From: JAYRWN01 sp041917975
GTDB taxonomy: Bacteria; Bacteroidota; Bacteroidia; Chitinophagales; Saprospiraceae
Assembly: GCA_041917975.1 (NCBI GenBank)
Contig: JAYRWN010000095.1
Coordinates: 1 to 9,724, forward strand
Length of the DNA stretch: 9,724 nucleotides
Direction: 5' to 3'
Part shown: positions 1 to 8,521 of the stretch, piece by piece
Position numbering within the stretch: the first letter of the stretch is position 1
Layout: every line of letters starts with the position of its first letter
Position numbers and translations under genes: made by a program
Notes under the pieces: generated by a model
Database searches by the model: none
The model's input: the letters and a program-made list of their open reading frames with translations, nothing else
Told to the model about the DNA's origin: nothing

Positions 1-3000
1 ACATTAAGGTTAAAACCAAGCGTACGGGTGGTAGGTAGTCCGGTTGATTCCAAACCAACGACGTTATCCGAAGAATAACCAAAAGACTCAGGATCTATAT
101 TGGGAATCCATTTTTTTAACATCAGCACGTTGTTAGCAATAAAACTCAGTTTCAACCCTTTAATGGGAACCGATGCGGGAAGCAATTTGGTCAGGTCATA
201 ACCGGCGGTAATTTGTCTCAATTTCCAATAACCACCATCGTAAACAATGGGTTCGACCAAAGCCAGAGAACGTACTACTTCCCAATAAGGTTGGATGTTA
301 GCTTTGACGGTATTTTTTTCACCCGCTTCATTTACTCCTTCACCCACGATGCCATCCCGTCCGGCCAAAGTTTGATTATGTAATCCGTGTCTGGTGGCAT
401 TAAAATTGGTTCCGGATAACATCATATTACCGAGTTTAAAATCAATTAAAAAGGAGAGACTTAAGTCTTTATAATTAAACGCATTATTTATCCCTCCGGT
501 CCATTTGGGCAATGCAGACCCAAATGAAATCAAGTCTAAAGTTCTTAACGGAATCCCGTTACCACCAAATATTTGCCGGCCTTGGTTGTCCCGGCGGAAA
601 CCAAACCCATAGATCTGAGCCATGGGTTGGCCTACTACTTGTCTTAATTCACCATTAAATACATGGGTTCCCACGGTAATGCGCTCGCCCTCTTTTTCGG
701 TTAACAGTTTAAGTACTTTGGTATTATTTAAAGCCCCATTGAAGGTCACCTCCCAGGTTAAAGAACCCTTTTTAAGGGGAACAAGACTCAATAACATTTC
801 AAACCCATTAGTCCGGCTGCGGCCGCTATTGATTAATGTATTGGTATACCCGGACGCATCGGAAATTTGTGCTGAGACGATCTGGTCCTCAGTAATTTTC
901 TGATACGCGGCAAAATCAAGACTAATTCGGTTTTGGAATAATTTTAGTTCGAGGCCTATTTCTTTTTCCGAAGACCGCATTGGCCGCAGGTTGGCATTAG
1001 GCAAGGTGTTGCCTGAGGATCCGCCGATGGGCTGTAATGCCCCGGCCGGATTAGGGAAGAGGTTGGCGTTTACACCATAAAACAGATTGTTGGAATACGG
1101 TGAGACATCGGTGTCGCTACCTACCTCAGCATAGGCCGCTCTCAGTTTGCCAAACGTCAGCCACGAGGGTATAGATTCAAAAGCATCAGAGAAAACAAAA
1201 CTTCCGGAAACAGAGGGGTATAAGATGCTGCGATTCTCCGGTGATAACGTTGAGAACCAATCGTTGCGTAACGTACCATTCAAATAGAGGAACCGTTTAA
1301 AGGATATTTCAGCTGATCCATAAACGGAATTTACGGCCCGTTCGGATAATCCATAAATGGGGTCTTTGACCCGGGCGTTACCCACAGTATATAATCCCCT
1401 GACCACGAAATCCTGCACGAAAACACTATTTAGATCAGAGCGGCGATTCATTTGATTACCGCCAACATTAAGGTCAATACCAAAATCACCAAATTCACGG
1501 GTAGCAGCGATAAGAATGTCGGCATTCGTTTCTCTGAAGCGCCGGGCTTCCTGCGTAAAGGAACCATTCACAAATCCAGCGGGGGCAGCTGCCAGGGAAG
1601 CCTGACCGGTAGGATAATTATTGTAATCTTGATCCCTGCTCCAGTAATCCTGACCTATACGACCCTGAACATATAACCAGGGTAAAATATCATATTTAAG
1701 ATTCAAGTTGCCAAACAGGCGGTCCCGACGGATGTTTTGGAATTGTTCTGCTAAGGTAAAATAGGGGTTGGTGCGATTACGAAAACGCGAATACACGAAT
1801 TCATTACCACTGGCATCGTATTTTTTCTCATCCAATAATTCCAAAGGCATGGAATTAGCCAGGTTATATAAGGTAGTGGGAATAGAATTGTCCTGGTTAG
1901 CAATGTTGGGTGGGTTTTTGTTGTATTCTTTGGAATAATTGGCGCTGCCTGAAAAACTGAGTTTTTTAGACAAATCATAAGCAAAACCCAAATTAAAGGT
2001 TTTGCGGTTAAACGTATTGTTAGGCACAATTCCGGAATTGTCAATATTGGCAAAGGATAGATTAAAACCACCTTTCTCACTTCCTGCGGATAATGTCAAT
2101 GTATTGGCAAAGTTCTGTCCGTTGCGGAAGAATTTTTTGATGCGGTCATATTGCGGAACATAGGGCACTTCCTTGCCATCAAAAAGGATTTGAGTCATTC
2201 CCGGGGCAAATTTTTCACCAAAGGACCATTGTCCGGAAGTAGGGTTGGCCGAGGTGGGTCTAACCCCATTTTCACCTTGCCCATACTCATATTGATAATC
2301 CGTAAAATCCAATGGGGTTTCGTTAGAATAATTTGAGTTAAAAGTCACCCCTATTCCTTGAGAATCTCCTTTGGTTTTGGTAGTGATCATGATGACCCCA
2401 TCTTTAGCTCTGGAACCATACAAGGCCGCAGCGGTAGCTCCTTTCAGGATGGTCATTGACTCAATATCATCCGGATTAATGGAGGACAAACCATCACCAC
2501 CGTCAGAGGTATTTCCACCTCCTCTCACCTGGATGGAATTGTCGGCAGCGGCATTCCCGGGATTATAACCAAAATTGGTATTGTCGATAGGTATGCCATT
2601 CACTACAATCAAAGGATTATTTTGACCGGAAATAGAGGATTGTCCGCGGATACGAATTTTGGAGGTGCCTCCGGGGCCGGTTCCCAAGGCAGAAATATTT
2701 ACCCCGGCAATTTTGCCTTGCAGGGAATTGATAAAATTAGGCGAACGGTTTTCGGTGACTAATTCTTTGGTGATCGTACTGGTGGCATAGCCCAGTTTTT
2801 TGGCTTCTTTGCGGATACCCAATGCGGTGACCACAACTTCGTCTAAAGCCCGGGCATCTGTACTCATGTCCAGATCAATGACCGTTTGAGTACCAACTAA
2901 AATTTCTTTGGATTCATACCCGATATAACTGAAGACCAGAATGCTGTTAGCATCCGCATCTATTTTATAGGTACCATCTACATCGGTGACGGTACCACTG

Positions 3001-3140
3001 GAAGTACCTTTGACCACAATGGTCACTCCTGGCAGAGGCTCACCGGAGGAGCGCACCACGCCGGTCACTGTTTGGCTCCAGGCCCATCCCGTGACCAGGA
3101 GAAGGCTTAATAAGGTACCAATTCGTAAAAATTGTTTCAT
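1..3140 (-). CDS. SusC/RagA family TonB-linked outer-membrane transporter, 3' end cut by window edge
   Basis: The minus-strand frame is open from the ATG at 3140 to the left edge (1046 codons), the usual size for SusC/RagA proteins. The product reads as an outer-membrane TonB-dependent transporter. Residues 1-23 form a signal peptide (MKQFLRIG, a Leu-rich core, then WAWSQ). Residues 24 to about 93 form a carboxypeptidase-regulatory-like beta-sandwich (GEPLPGVTIVVKGT, TDVDGTYKI, FSYIGYESKE). A TonB-box-like segment, EVVVTALG, follows at 101-108. The plug comes next (SLQGKIAGVNI, KIRIRGQSSISGQNNPLIVVNGIPIDN, ATAAALYGSRAKDGVIMITTK), then the barrel. The last residues read RTLGFNLNV. Family members typically end a couple of residues later in an aromatic residue, so only a few codons and the stop seem missing. 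SusC proteins import glycans, peptides or other ligands with a SusD lipoprotein usually encoded just downstream, here outside the window. The substrate cannot be told from sequence. No frameshift or internal stop was seen. Confidence 0.95.
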   Translation of the reverse strand, partial: MKQFLRIGTLLSLLLVTGWAWSQTVTGVVRSSGEPLPGVTIVVKGTSSGTVTDVDGTYKIDADANSILVFSYIGYESKEILVGTQTVIDLDMSTDARALDEVVVTALGIRKEAKKLGYATSTITKELVTENRSPNFINSLQGKIAGVNISALGTGPGGTSKIRIRGQSSISGQNNPLIVVNGIPIDNTNFGYNPGNAAADNSIQVRGGGNTSDGGDGLSSINPDDIESMTILKGATAAALYGSRAKDGVIMITTKTKGDSQGIGVTFNSNYSNETPLDFTDYQYEYGQGENGVRPTSANPTSGQWSFGEKFAPGMTQILFDGKEVPYVPQYDRIKKFFRNGQNFANTLTLSAGSEKGGFNLSFANIDNSGIVPNNTFNRKTFNLGFAYDLSKKLSFSGSANYSKEYNKNPPNIANQDNSIPTTLYNLANSMPLELLDEKKYDASGNEFVYSRFRNRTNPYFTLAEQFQNIRRDRLFGNLNLKYDILPWLYVQGRIGQDYWSRDQDYNNYPTGQASLAAAPAGFVNGSFTQEARRFRETNADILIAATREFGDFGIDLNVGGNQMNRRSDLNSVFVQDFVVRGLYTVGNARVKDPIYGLSERAVNSVYGSAEISFKRFLYLNGTLRNDWFSTLSPENRSILYPSVSGSFVFSDAFESIPSWLTFGKLRAAYAEVGSDTDVSPYSNNLFYGVNANLFPNPAGALQPIGGSSGNTLPNANLRPMRSSEKEIGLELKLFQNRISLDFAAYQKITEDQIVSAQISDASGYTNTLINSGRSRTNGFEMLLSLVPLKKGSLTWEVTFNGALNNTKVLKLLTEKEGERITVGTHVFNGELRQVVGQPMAQIYGFGFRRDNQGRQIFGGNGIPLRTLDLISFGSALPKWTGGINNAFNYKDLSLSFLIDFKLGNMMLSGTNFNATRHGLHNQTLAGRDGIVGEGVNEAGEKNTVKANIQPYWEVVRSLALVEPIVYDGGYWKLRQITAGYDLTKLLPASVPIKGLKLSFIANNVLMLKKWIPNIDPESFGYSSDNVVGLESTGLPTTRTLGFNLN

Positions 3141-3183
3141 GTGTAAAGCTTTTTTGTGTTTTATAAAAATGAGGTTAATCTTT

Positions 3184-3214
3184 TAAATATAGAGAATATT
3201 GCTATCTCAGCAAA
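3184..3214 (-). promoter_or_regulatory. Bacteroidota-type promoter for the SusC-like gene
   Basis: Read on the minus strand, TTTG (3214-3211) is followed after 19 bases by TATATTTA (3191-3184). This matches the Bacteroidota primary-sigma pattern TTTG / TAnnTTTG at its usual spacing, with one mismatch in the -7 box (final A for G). Transcription would start near 3178 and leave an A-rich leader of about 38 bases before the ATG at 3140. That leader has no Shine-Dalgarno sequence, as is common in this phylum. The match was found by eye and is not proven. Confidence 0.5.
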
Positions 3215-3309
3215 AAAAAATGAATCAATTTGGGACTAAGGGTTAAGAAAGGTTTTGTCAAACATCGTTGCCTACCAAATTTTTATGAATACGCTTAATT
3301 CGAAAAGCT

Positions 3310-3330
3310 AAATTCTGATGATCGGAATTT
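3310..3330. promoter_or_regulatory. 21-bp interrupted palindrome, possible operator or leader hairpin
   Basis: The sequence AAATTC-t-GAT-g-ATC-g-GAATTT is symmetric about the base at 3320. Nine of ten base pairs match, and the tenth is T opposite G, which would still pair in RNA. It ends 29 bases before the ATG of the phosphatase gene and lies far upstream of the SusC promoter. It could be a binding site for a dimeric regulator. In a transcript it could form an 8-bp stem (AAAUUCUG with CGGAAUUU) around a 5-base loop. No run of U follows, so it does not look like an intrinsic terminator. Function is inferred only from symmetry and position. Confidence 0.35.
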
Positions 3331-3359
3331 GGTGTAAATTGCTCAATTAAATATCATTG

Positions 3360-5006
3360 ATGCGAAATACAGTTAAACCCAATTACGTATTAAAGGCATT
3401 GGTAATCTGCACTTTAATCATTTTTTCAACTTCAATAAACGCCCAGGACAGGCCGCGTTTGGTGGTAGGGATTGTGGTGGATCAAATGCGATACGACTAT
3501 TTATATAAATATTGGGACGATTATGGGGATAACGGATTTAAGCGACTTATGCTGCAGGGACAGGTAGTCCAGGATGGTCATTATCATTATGCACCTACCT
3601 ATACCGGACCAGGCCATGCCAGTATTTATACCGGTTCAAGCCCAGCATTGCACGGCATCATAGCCAACGAATGGTACAGCCGTCAGGCGAAAAGATTTAT
3701 TTATTGTACCGAGGATCAGCAGGTAAACTCTGTGGGCACGGTCAGCCCAAATGGCAAAATGTCTCCGCGCAACATGACGGCCACTACAGTTACAGATCAA
3801 TTAGAGCTAGCTACCGGTAAAAAAGCTAAGACCTATGGGATATCCATTAAAGACCGCGGTGCCATCCTTCCGGCAGGTTATTTAACGGATGGTGCCTATT
3901 GGTATGACGCTTCCACCGGCCATTTTATCACCAGCGATTATTACCGCAGCGAGCTGCCGGAATGGGTAAAAACATTTAATAATCAAGACCTGGTTAACAC
4001 TTATATGGACCAGATCTGGACTCCATTATTGCCATTAGATCAGTATAATGAAAGTTGGCCTGACGACTCCCGCTTTGAACGTCCGTTTACCCATACCGAA
4101 AAGGCTGTATTTCCTTATGATCTGAAGACAATCAGTGCTTTAAAACGTTTCGGCATCAGTAATAGTAAGACCGGCCTTTTGCCTATTACGCCATATGGTA
4201 ACACACTTTTGTTTGAGTTTGCCAAAACCCTGGTGCACAATGAAAAATTGGGCGAAGATAATATCACCGATTTGTTAGCAATCAGTTTTTCTACACCGGA
4301 TTATGCCGGTCATCAGTTCGGTGCGCACAGCATGGAATTACAAGATATTTATTTACGCCTTGATCGTGAATTGGGTCAATTTTTAGATTTCATTGACCAA
4401 AATATTGGTTTGAAACAAACTTTATTTTTTCTAACTGCAGACCATGGCGCTGCAGATGCCCCTGGACTCATCTCTCCCCCGGCGGGTTATTTTAAATCTG
4501 CAGCATTTGAAGACACATTGAGAAAATACCTGGTAAAAAAATTGGGTGACGACCCCATCGAAAACATCAGCAACCAACAGATATTTTTCAGGAATGAAAC
4601 AGTTAGTGACCTGGAAGGCATACGTAATATAATTACCCCCTTTGCTCTCAGTTTTCCCGGCGTACACAGCATATTAAATTTGCATGATTTAAGCACCTGC
4701 ATGGTAGATGAAGGCCTGTGCAATCGATTAAAAAAAGGCGTTATGCCTGGTCGGAGTGGAGATCTTTATGTCCAGTATTATCCGGGATGGATCGATGAAT
4801 GGGCTGAAAAAGGCGGTACCACCCACGGCAGTGCATATGCCTACGACACGCATGTACCCATCTTATTTTTTGGCTGGAAGATTAAACCTGGAGAAAGTTA
4901 CACCCGGACCTATATTCAGGATATAGCGCCTACAGTCTGTCAATTGTTGAAATTAACCTACCCATCTGGTTGTACAGGGACTCCGATTAAATCTGTCCTT
5001 GAATAA
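3360..5006 (+). CDS. pafA: PafA-type secreted alkaline phosphatase (type I phosphodiesterase/nucleotide pyrophosphatase superfamily)
   Basis: This 548-residue protein is a predicted periplasmic, zinc-dependent phosphomonoesterase that releases phosphate from organic esters. Residues 1-28 form a signal peptide (hydrophobic core LKALVICTLIIFS, cleavage after SINA); Cys17 lacks a proper lipobox. The active site matches Elizabethkingia PafA. Asp41 (GIVVDQMRYDY), Asp314 and His318 (STPDYAGHQ), Asp361-His362 (TADHG) and His489 (GGTTHGSAY) are the metal ligands. Thr82 (APTYTGPGHAS) is the nucleophile. Asn103 (IIANEW) and Lys164/Arg166 (SIKDRGAILPAG) bind phosphate. The Lys/Arg pair favours a PafA-like monoesterase over an NPP-type diesterase. 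I start it at ATG 3360; a TTG directly before it would add one residue. No Shine-Dalgarno sequence is visible. The gene is divergent from the SusC-like gene and ends 30 bases before hypF, so it could head that transcript. Its real substrate is unknown, and close homologues also act on other phospho-substrates. Confidence 0.9.
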   Translation: MRNTVKPNYVLKALVICTLIIFSTSINAQDRPRLVVGIVVDQMRYDYLYKYWDDYGDNGFKRLMLQGQVVQDGHYHYAPTYTGPGHASIYTGSSPALHGIIANEWYSRQAKRFIYCTEDQQVNSVGTVSPNGKMSPRNMTATTVTDQLELATGKKAKTYGISIKDRGAILPAGYLTDGAYWYDASTGHFITSDYYRSELPEWVKTFNNQDLVNTYMDQIWTPLLPLDQYNESWPDDSRFERPFTHTEKAVFPYDLKTISALKRFGISNSKTGLLPITPYGNTLLFEFAKTLVHNEKLGEDNITDLLAISFSTPDYAGHQFGAHSMELQDIYLRLDRELGQFLDFIDQNIGLKQTLFFLTADHGAADAPGLISPPAGYFKSAAFEDTLRKYLVKKLGDDPIENISNQQIFFRNETVSDLEGIRNIITPFALSFPGVHSILNLHDLSTCMVDEGLCNRLKKGVMPGRSGDLYVQYYPGWIDEWAEKGGTTHGSAYAYDTHVPILFFGWKIKPGESYTRTYIQDIAPTVCQLLKLTYPSGCTGTPIKSVLE

Positions 5007-5029
5007 TTAAAATGTCACATGACTTAATC

Positions 5030-5034
5030 GGGAG
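5030..5034 (+). promoter_or_regulatory. Shine-Dalgarno-like GGGAG before the TTG start of hypF
   Basis: GGGAG sits two bases before the TTG at 5037. That spacing is shorter than usual, but it is the only purine-rich site near the start. The hypF frame has a stop (TAA, 5025-5027) just upstream and no in-frame ATG until codon 101, which lies after the acylphosphatase domain. An ATG at 5012 is in another frame. TTG at 5037 is therefore the best start. Confidence 0.4.
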
Positions 5035-5036
5035 CA

Positions 5037-7334
5037 TTGACGACCTGGAAAACATATCATCTGCACTTGTCCGGTATTGTGCAGGGGGTTGGATTCAGAC
5101 CCTATGTTCATCAATTTGCTCTTGAATATGCCTTAGCTGGTTATGTGTGTAATGATGTGGATGGATTGCACATTGAGTTTAATGCGCCCGACGATGTTAC
5201 CGCCGAAAATATTCAAAACGAGCTGGTCAAAAATGCTCCGAAATTAGCCCGCATAGATGTATTAAATCTTTATAAAACTTCATGGACAAACTATCATGGA
5301 TTTACCATCCGGACTGGTCACGAACTGGCGACTAGCATGCATTTGGCACTCCCTCCCGACTATGCGTTATGTTCGTCATGTCGCCAAGAAATGAACGATC
5401 CACTTAACCGCCGGTATCATTATCCGTTTATCACTTGCACCTTATGTGGTCCGCGTTATTCTATCATTAGATGCTTACCTTATGATCGTCCCCGCACCAC
5501 GATGTCGCCGTATAAGCAGTGTCATCAATGTGAAAGTGAATATTATAATCTCCAGGATCGACGATATTATTCTCAAACAAATTCGTGTCCAGTCTGTGGA
5601 ATTCACCTATCTGTTATAGGACATCCTTTTTCAACCCAGGATGACCTTTTAGCTTATCTGGTGAATTGTTTGGAGGGGGGCAAGATCATCGCAGTCAAGG
5701 GAATTGGTGGGTTTTTATTATTAGTCGATGCCGGAAATGCCCAAGCCATCCGAAATTTGCGGATCAAAAAAAATCGTCCGGATAAACCTTTGGCCATCAT
5801 GTGCCATAATGTAGAACAGGTGGACCTCTGGTCGAAAATTGATGACCCTGTGAAAGAAGTCATGTTTTCTGAGGTGGCCCCGATTGTTTTATTACCGGTA
5901 CAGGACATGAGGGCTTCTTCCTTGTGTTTTGATGAGATTGCTCCGGGACTGCATGCCGTGGGCGTGATGTTACCATACACGCCATTGTTCGAATTGCTGT
6001 TAAAATTATTTGTACGACCGGTGGTGGCCACCAGTGGAAATTTCAGTCATGCGCCGGTTATTTATAAAAATGAGGTTGCCGAACAAGGCCTGAAGGCCAT
6101 AGCAGATGAGATTGTAGTCCATGACCGAGATATAATCCTGCCGCAAGATGACTCGGTCTGGCGATTTTCAACCTTGTATCAGCAAAAAATTATTCTGCGC
6201 CGCTCCCGAAGTATGGCACCTGCTTACTTTGGATATTCACCCAAACAAAACCTGACCGTTTTGGCCACCGGAGCCTTAAATAAAAGCACTTTTTGTATCC
6301 TGGCCCGTCAACAAGTCCTGATCAGTCAATATTTAGGAAATACAGATAGTCTGGATGCTCAGGACAGTTACAGAGAGGTATTGGAGCATCTCTTAACCTC
6401 CCTGCAGGTGGAGCCACAGCTCCTTGTCTCAGATTTACACCCTCAATATTTTTCGACACTTTTGGCTGGGGAGCTGACAGAAAAATTGAAACTGCAAGTA
6501 AAGCCAATAATGGTACAACACCATAAAGCACATTTTGCTGCAATCCTGGCTGAGCATAATTTACTGGATCAGACAGAGCCGATTTTAGGGGTTATTTGGG
6601 ATGGAACGGGCTTAGGTGATGATGGGCAGATATGGGGGGGAGAGTATTTTAGTTACCACCGGCACAGAATGGTTCGTTGTGGTCAATTGCGGTATTATCC
6701 CGTGTTACTTGGGGATAAAATGGCTCGCGAACCTCGTCTAAGCGCTTTGGCGTTGTTAGGGGATGATTCAGAAGTCAGAAAAATAATAGAGCCTCAGTTT
6801 ACAAAACAAGAATGGTCTTATTATTTAAAACTCAGAGAAGAAAACGCACCTCTACAAACGTCTTCGGTAGGCCGCTTGTTTGATGCTGTGGCCAGCCTGT
6901 TACGGCTATCCCAGAAACAATCGTACGAAGGCCATGCGGCTTTATTGCTCGAAGACGCGGCGCAGCTTTACATTAATAGGTATGGCGTAAATTTTGATGG
7001 TTCGTATTGGGATCAGAACGATGCGCCGGAACATTGGTCCGGAAAAGATATTTGTCTCAACATAATTAGTGATATTGAACAAAATAAGTCTGTCAATTTT
7101 ATCGCGGCAAAATTTCATTATACTTTAGTGTGTATAATCGAAGCTATTGCAGTTAAACATAATTTCTCCCAGGTGGCCTTTAGCGGAGGGGTTTTTCAAA
7201 ATGCCTGCCTGGTAGATTTGATCATTGGCTCACTGAGGAATAAATTTAAATTATATTTCCATGAAAAATTATCTCCTAATGATGAAAATATTTCTTTCGG
7301 GCAACTGGTCTCTGTTGATCAGCAATTTCAATAA
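5037..7334 (+). CDS. hypF: HypF carbamoyltransferase, [NiFe]-hydrogenase maturation
   Basis: HypF converts carbamoyl phosphate and ATP to carbamoyl-adenylate and transfers the carbamoyl group to the C-terminal cysteine of HypE. This is the first step in making the cyanide ligands of [NiFe]-hydrogenases, in the cytoplasm. At 765 residues it is full length with all domains in order. The acylphosphatase domain (about 5-95) has GIVQGVGFRPY with Arg21 and Asn39. Two zinc fingers follow: C112-x2-C115-x18-C134-x2-C137 and C162-x2-C165-x18-C184-x2-C187. A YrdC-like domain (about 200-385) carries KNRPDKPLA at 245-253 and ATSGN at 331-335. The Kae1-like domain has HHKAH (His495, His499 as metal ligands), WDGTGLGDDGQIWGGEY, SGGVFQN and PNDENISFGQ, where Asp749 is the likely third ligand. 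That last motif reads NDEN where many HypF proteins read NDGG. It starts at a TTG, 30 bases after the phosphatase stop, and ends 31 bases before hypD, which fits one operon. Confidence 0.97.
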   Translation: MTTWKTYHLHLSGIVQGVGFRPYVHQFALEYALAGYVCNDVDGLHIEFNAPDDVTAENIQNELVKNAPKLARIDVLNLYKTSWTNYHGFTIRTGHELATSMHLALPPDYALCSSCRQEMNDPLNRRYHYPFITCTLCGPRYSIIRCLPYDRPRTTMSPYKQCHQCESEYYNLQDRRYYSQTNSCPVCGIHLSVIGHPFSTQDDLLAYLVNCLEGGKIIAVKGIGGFLLLVDAGNAQAIRNLRIKKNRPDKPLAIMCHNVEQVDLWSKIDDPVKEVMFSEVAPIVLLPVQDMRASSLCFDEIAPGLHAVGVMLPYTPLFELLLKLFVRPVVATSGNFSHAPVIYKNEVAEQGLKAIADEIVVHDRDIILPQDDSVWRFSTLYQQKIILRRSRSMAPAYFGYSPKQNLTVLATGALNKSTFCILARQQVLISQYLGNTDSLDAQDSYREVLEHLLTSLQVEPQLLVSDLHPQYFSTLLAGELTEKLKLQVKPIMVQHHKAHFAAILAEHNLLDQTEPILGVIWDGTGLGDDGQIWGGEYFSYHRHRMVRCGQLRYYPVLLGDKMAREPRLSALALLGDDSEVRKIIEPQFTKQEWSYYLKLREENAPLQTSSVGRLFDAVASLLRLSQKQSYEGHAALLLEDAAQLYINRYGVNFDGSYWDQNDAPEHWSGKDICLNIISDIEQNKSVNFIAAKFHYTLVCIIEAIAVKHNFSQVAFSGGVFQNACLVDLIIGSLRNKFKLYFHEKLSPNDENISFGQLVSVDQQFQ

Positions 7335-7365
7335 ATATTTCATCACACCAATTGAAAAATAAAAT

Positions 7366-8451
7366 ATGAAATATCTGAATGAATATCGTGATCCGGCGGT
7401 TGTACAAGAATTTCTCTCCGAAATAAAAAAAACGGTGACCAAACCATGGACTATTATGGAAGTCTGTGGCGGTCAGACGCATAGTCTGGTAAAAAACGGT
7501 TTACTCACTTTACTCCCGGCAGAAATTAATATGGTACATGGCCCGGGGTGCCCGGTATGTGTCACTCCATTACACCTGATCGATAAAGCAATTTATTTGG
7601 CCGAACAAAAACAGGTGATTTTATGCAGTTATGGAGATATGTTGCGTGTTCCGGGAAGCAAAAAAAGTTTACTGGAGGCCAAAGCGGCTGGAGCAGATGT
7701 GCGTATTTTATATTCTCCTCTGGAAGCTGTAAAACTAGCCAGAGAAAACCCGCATCATGAAGTGGTTTTTTTTGCAGTTGGTTTTGAAACTACCGCTCCG
7801 GCCAATGCTTTAAGCGTTATTCAGGCTCATGAAACCGGAGTGAATAATTACTCCATTCTTACGTCCCATGTATTGGTACCACCGGCCATTGAAGCTATTG
7901 TCAGTGATGAAAATAATGTAGTTCAGGGGTTTTTAGCGGCCGGTCATGTATGCACCATTATGGGTATGGATGAATATTACCCCCTGATCAAAAAATATAA
8001 ATTACCGATAGTCATTACCGGTTTTGAGCCGGTGGATTTATTACAGGGTATATATATGCTGATCAAACAATTGGAAGCCGGTGAATACCGTCTTGAGAAT
8101 CAATACACCCGCGTGGTAAAACCAGCCGGCAATGCTCATGCCAAAAAAGTAATAGAACAAGTATTTAAAGTTAACGATCGCGAATGGCGGGGGATTGGTA
8201 ATATTCCTAATAGCGGTTATGAAATCAGCGCTGATTATTCTGCCTACGATGCGAATAAAAAGTTTCGAATCGAAATAAACAAGGCAGAAGAAAGTAAAGA
8301 GTGTATAGCGGGAGAAATATTACGGGGAATTAAAAAACCATTTGATTGTCCGCAATTTAATAAAAAATGTACTCCGCTAAATCCATTAGGCGCGCCAATG
8401 GTAAGTAGTGAAGGGGCATGCGCTGCTTATTATCATTTTCACCACACATAA
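7366..8451 (+). CDS. hypD: HypD iron-sulfur scaffold protein, [NiFe]-hydrogenase maturation
   Basis: HypD holds the iron on which the Fe(CN)2CO group is built. It normally works with HypC and takes cyanide from HypE. The 361-residue protein is full length. Conserved motifs are EVCGGQTHSL with Cys34, VHGPGCPVCVTP with Cys62 and Cys65, CSYGDMLRVPGS, GFETTAPANA, AGHVCTIMG and VITGFEPVDLLQGIY. The [4Fe-4S] cluster cysteines are C313-x14-C328-x6-C335-x16-C352 near the C-terminus. The start is the ATG at 7366, preceded by an A-rich leader with no Shine-Dalgarno sequence. hypC often lies directly upstream of hypD, but here only 31 bases separate hypD from hypF, so HypC must be encoded elsewhere. Confidence 0.97.
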   Translation: MKYLNEYRDPAVVQEFLSEIKKTVTKPWTIMEVCGGQTHSLVKNGLLTLLPAEINMVHGPGCPVCVTPLHLIDKAIYLAEQKQVILCSYGDMLRVPGSKKSLLEAKAAGADVRILYSPLEAVKLARENPHHEVVFFAVGFETTAPANALSVIQAHETGVNNYSILTSHVLVPPAIEAIVSDENNVVQGFLAAGHVCTIMGMDEYYPLIKKYKLPIVITGFEPVDLLQGIYMLIKQLEAGEYRLENQYTRVVKPAGNAHAKKVIEQVFKVNDREWRGIGNIPNSGYEISADYSAYDANKKFRIEINKAEESKECIAGEILRGIKKPFDCPQFNKKCTPLNPLGAPMVSSEGACAAYYHFHHT

Positions 8452-8521
8452 TTATTCAGAGAAAAATATTTTTAAATAAATAATTATCCTCAGAATTTTT
8501 AGAGTAAAATAAACAACCTGC

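Noticed and set aside
622..903. Plus-strand open frame of 93 codons, and several similar short frames between 1452 and 3186.
   Set aside because: They lie antisense to the intact SusC-like gene and their products resemble no family; they are shadows of the real coding strand.
3268..3297. TTG-N19-TACGCTTA on the plus strand as a promoter for the phosphatase gene.
   Set aside because: Its position is sensible, but the -7 box has two mismatches at consensus positions (fifth and eighth). This is too weak to list as a feature.
3328..3359. TTTG-N20-TATCATTG, a good promoter-like match on the plus strand just before the phosphatase gene.
   Set aside because: The -7 box touches the ATG at 3360, so transcription would begin inside the coding sequence and remove the signal peptide. 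No suitable downstream start exists.
7326..7357. Inverted repeat TTTCAAT / ATTGAAA across the hypF-hypD junction.
   Set aside because: Seven AT-rich pairs with an 18-base spacer are expected by chance. There is no U-tract or conserved form to suggest a terminator or attenuator.
8462..8473. Perfect 12-base palindrome AAAAATATTTTT between hypD and hypE.
   Set aside because: It is made only of A and T in an AT-rich gap, with no GC stem. It is unlikely to terminate transcription or bind a specific regulator.
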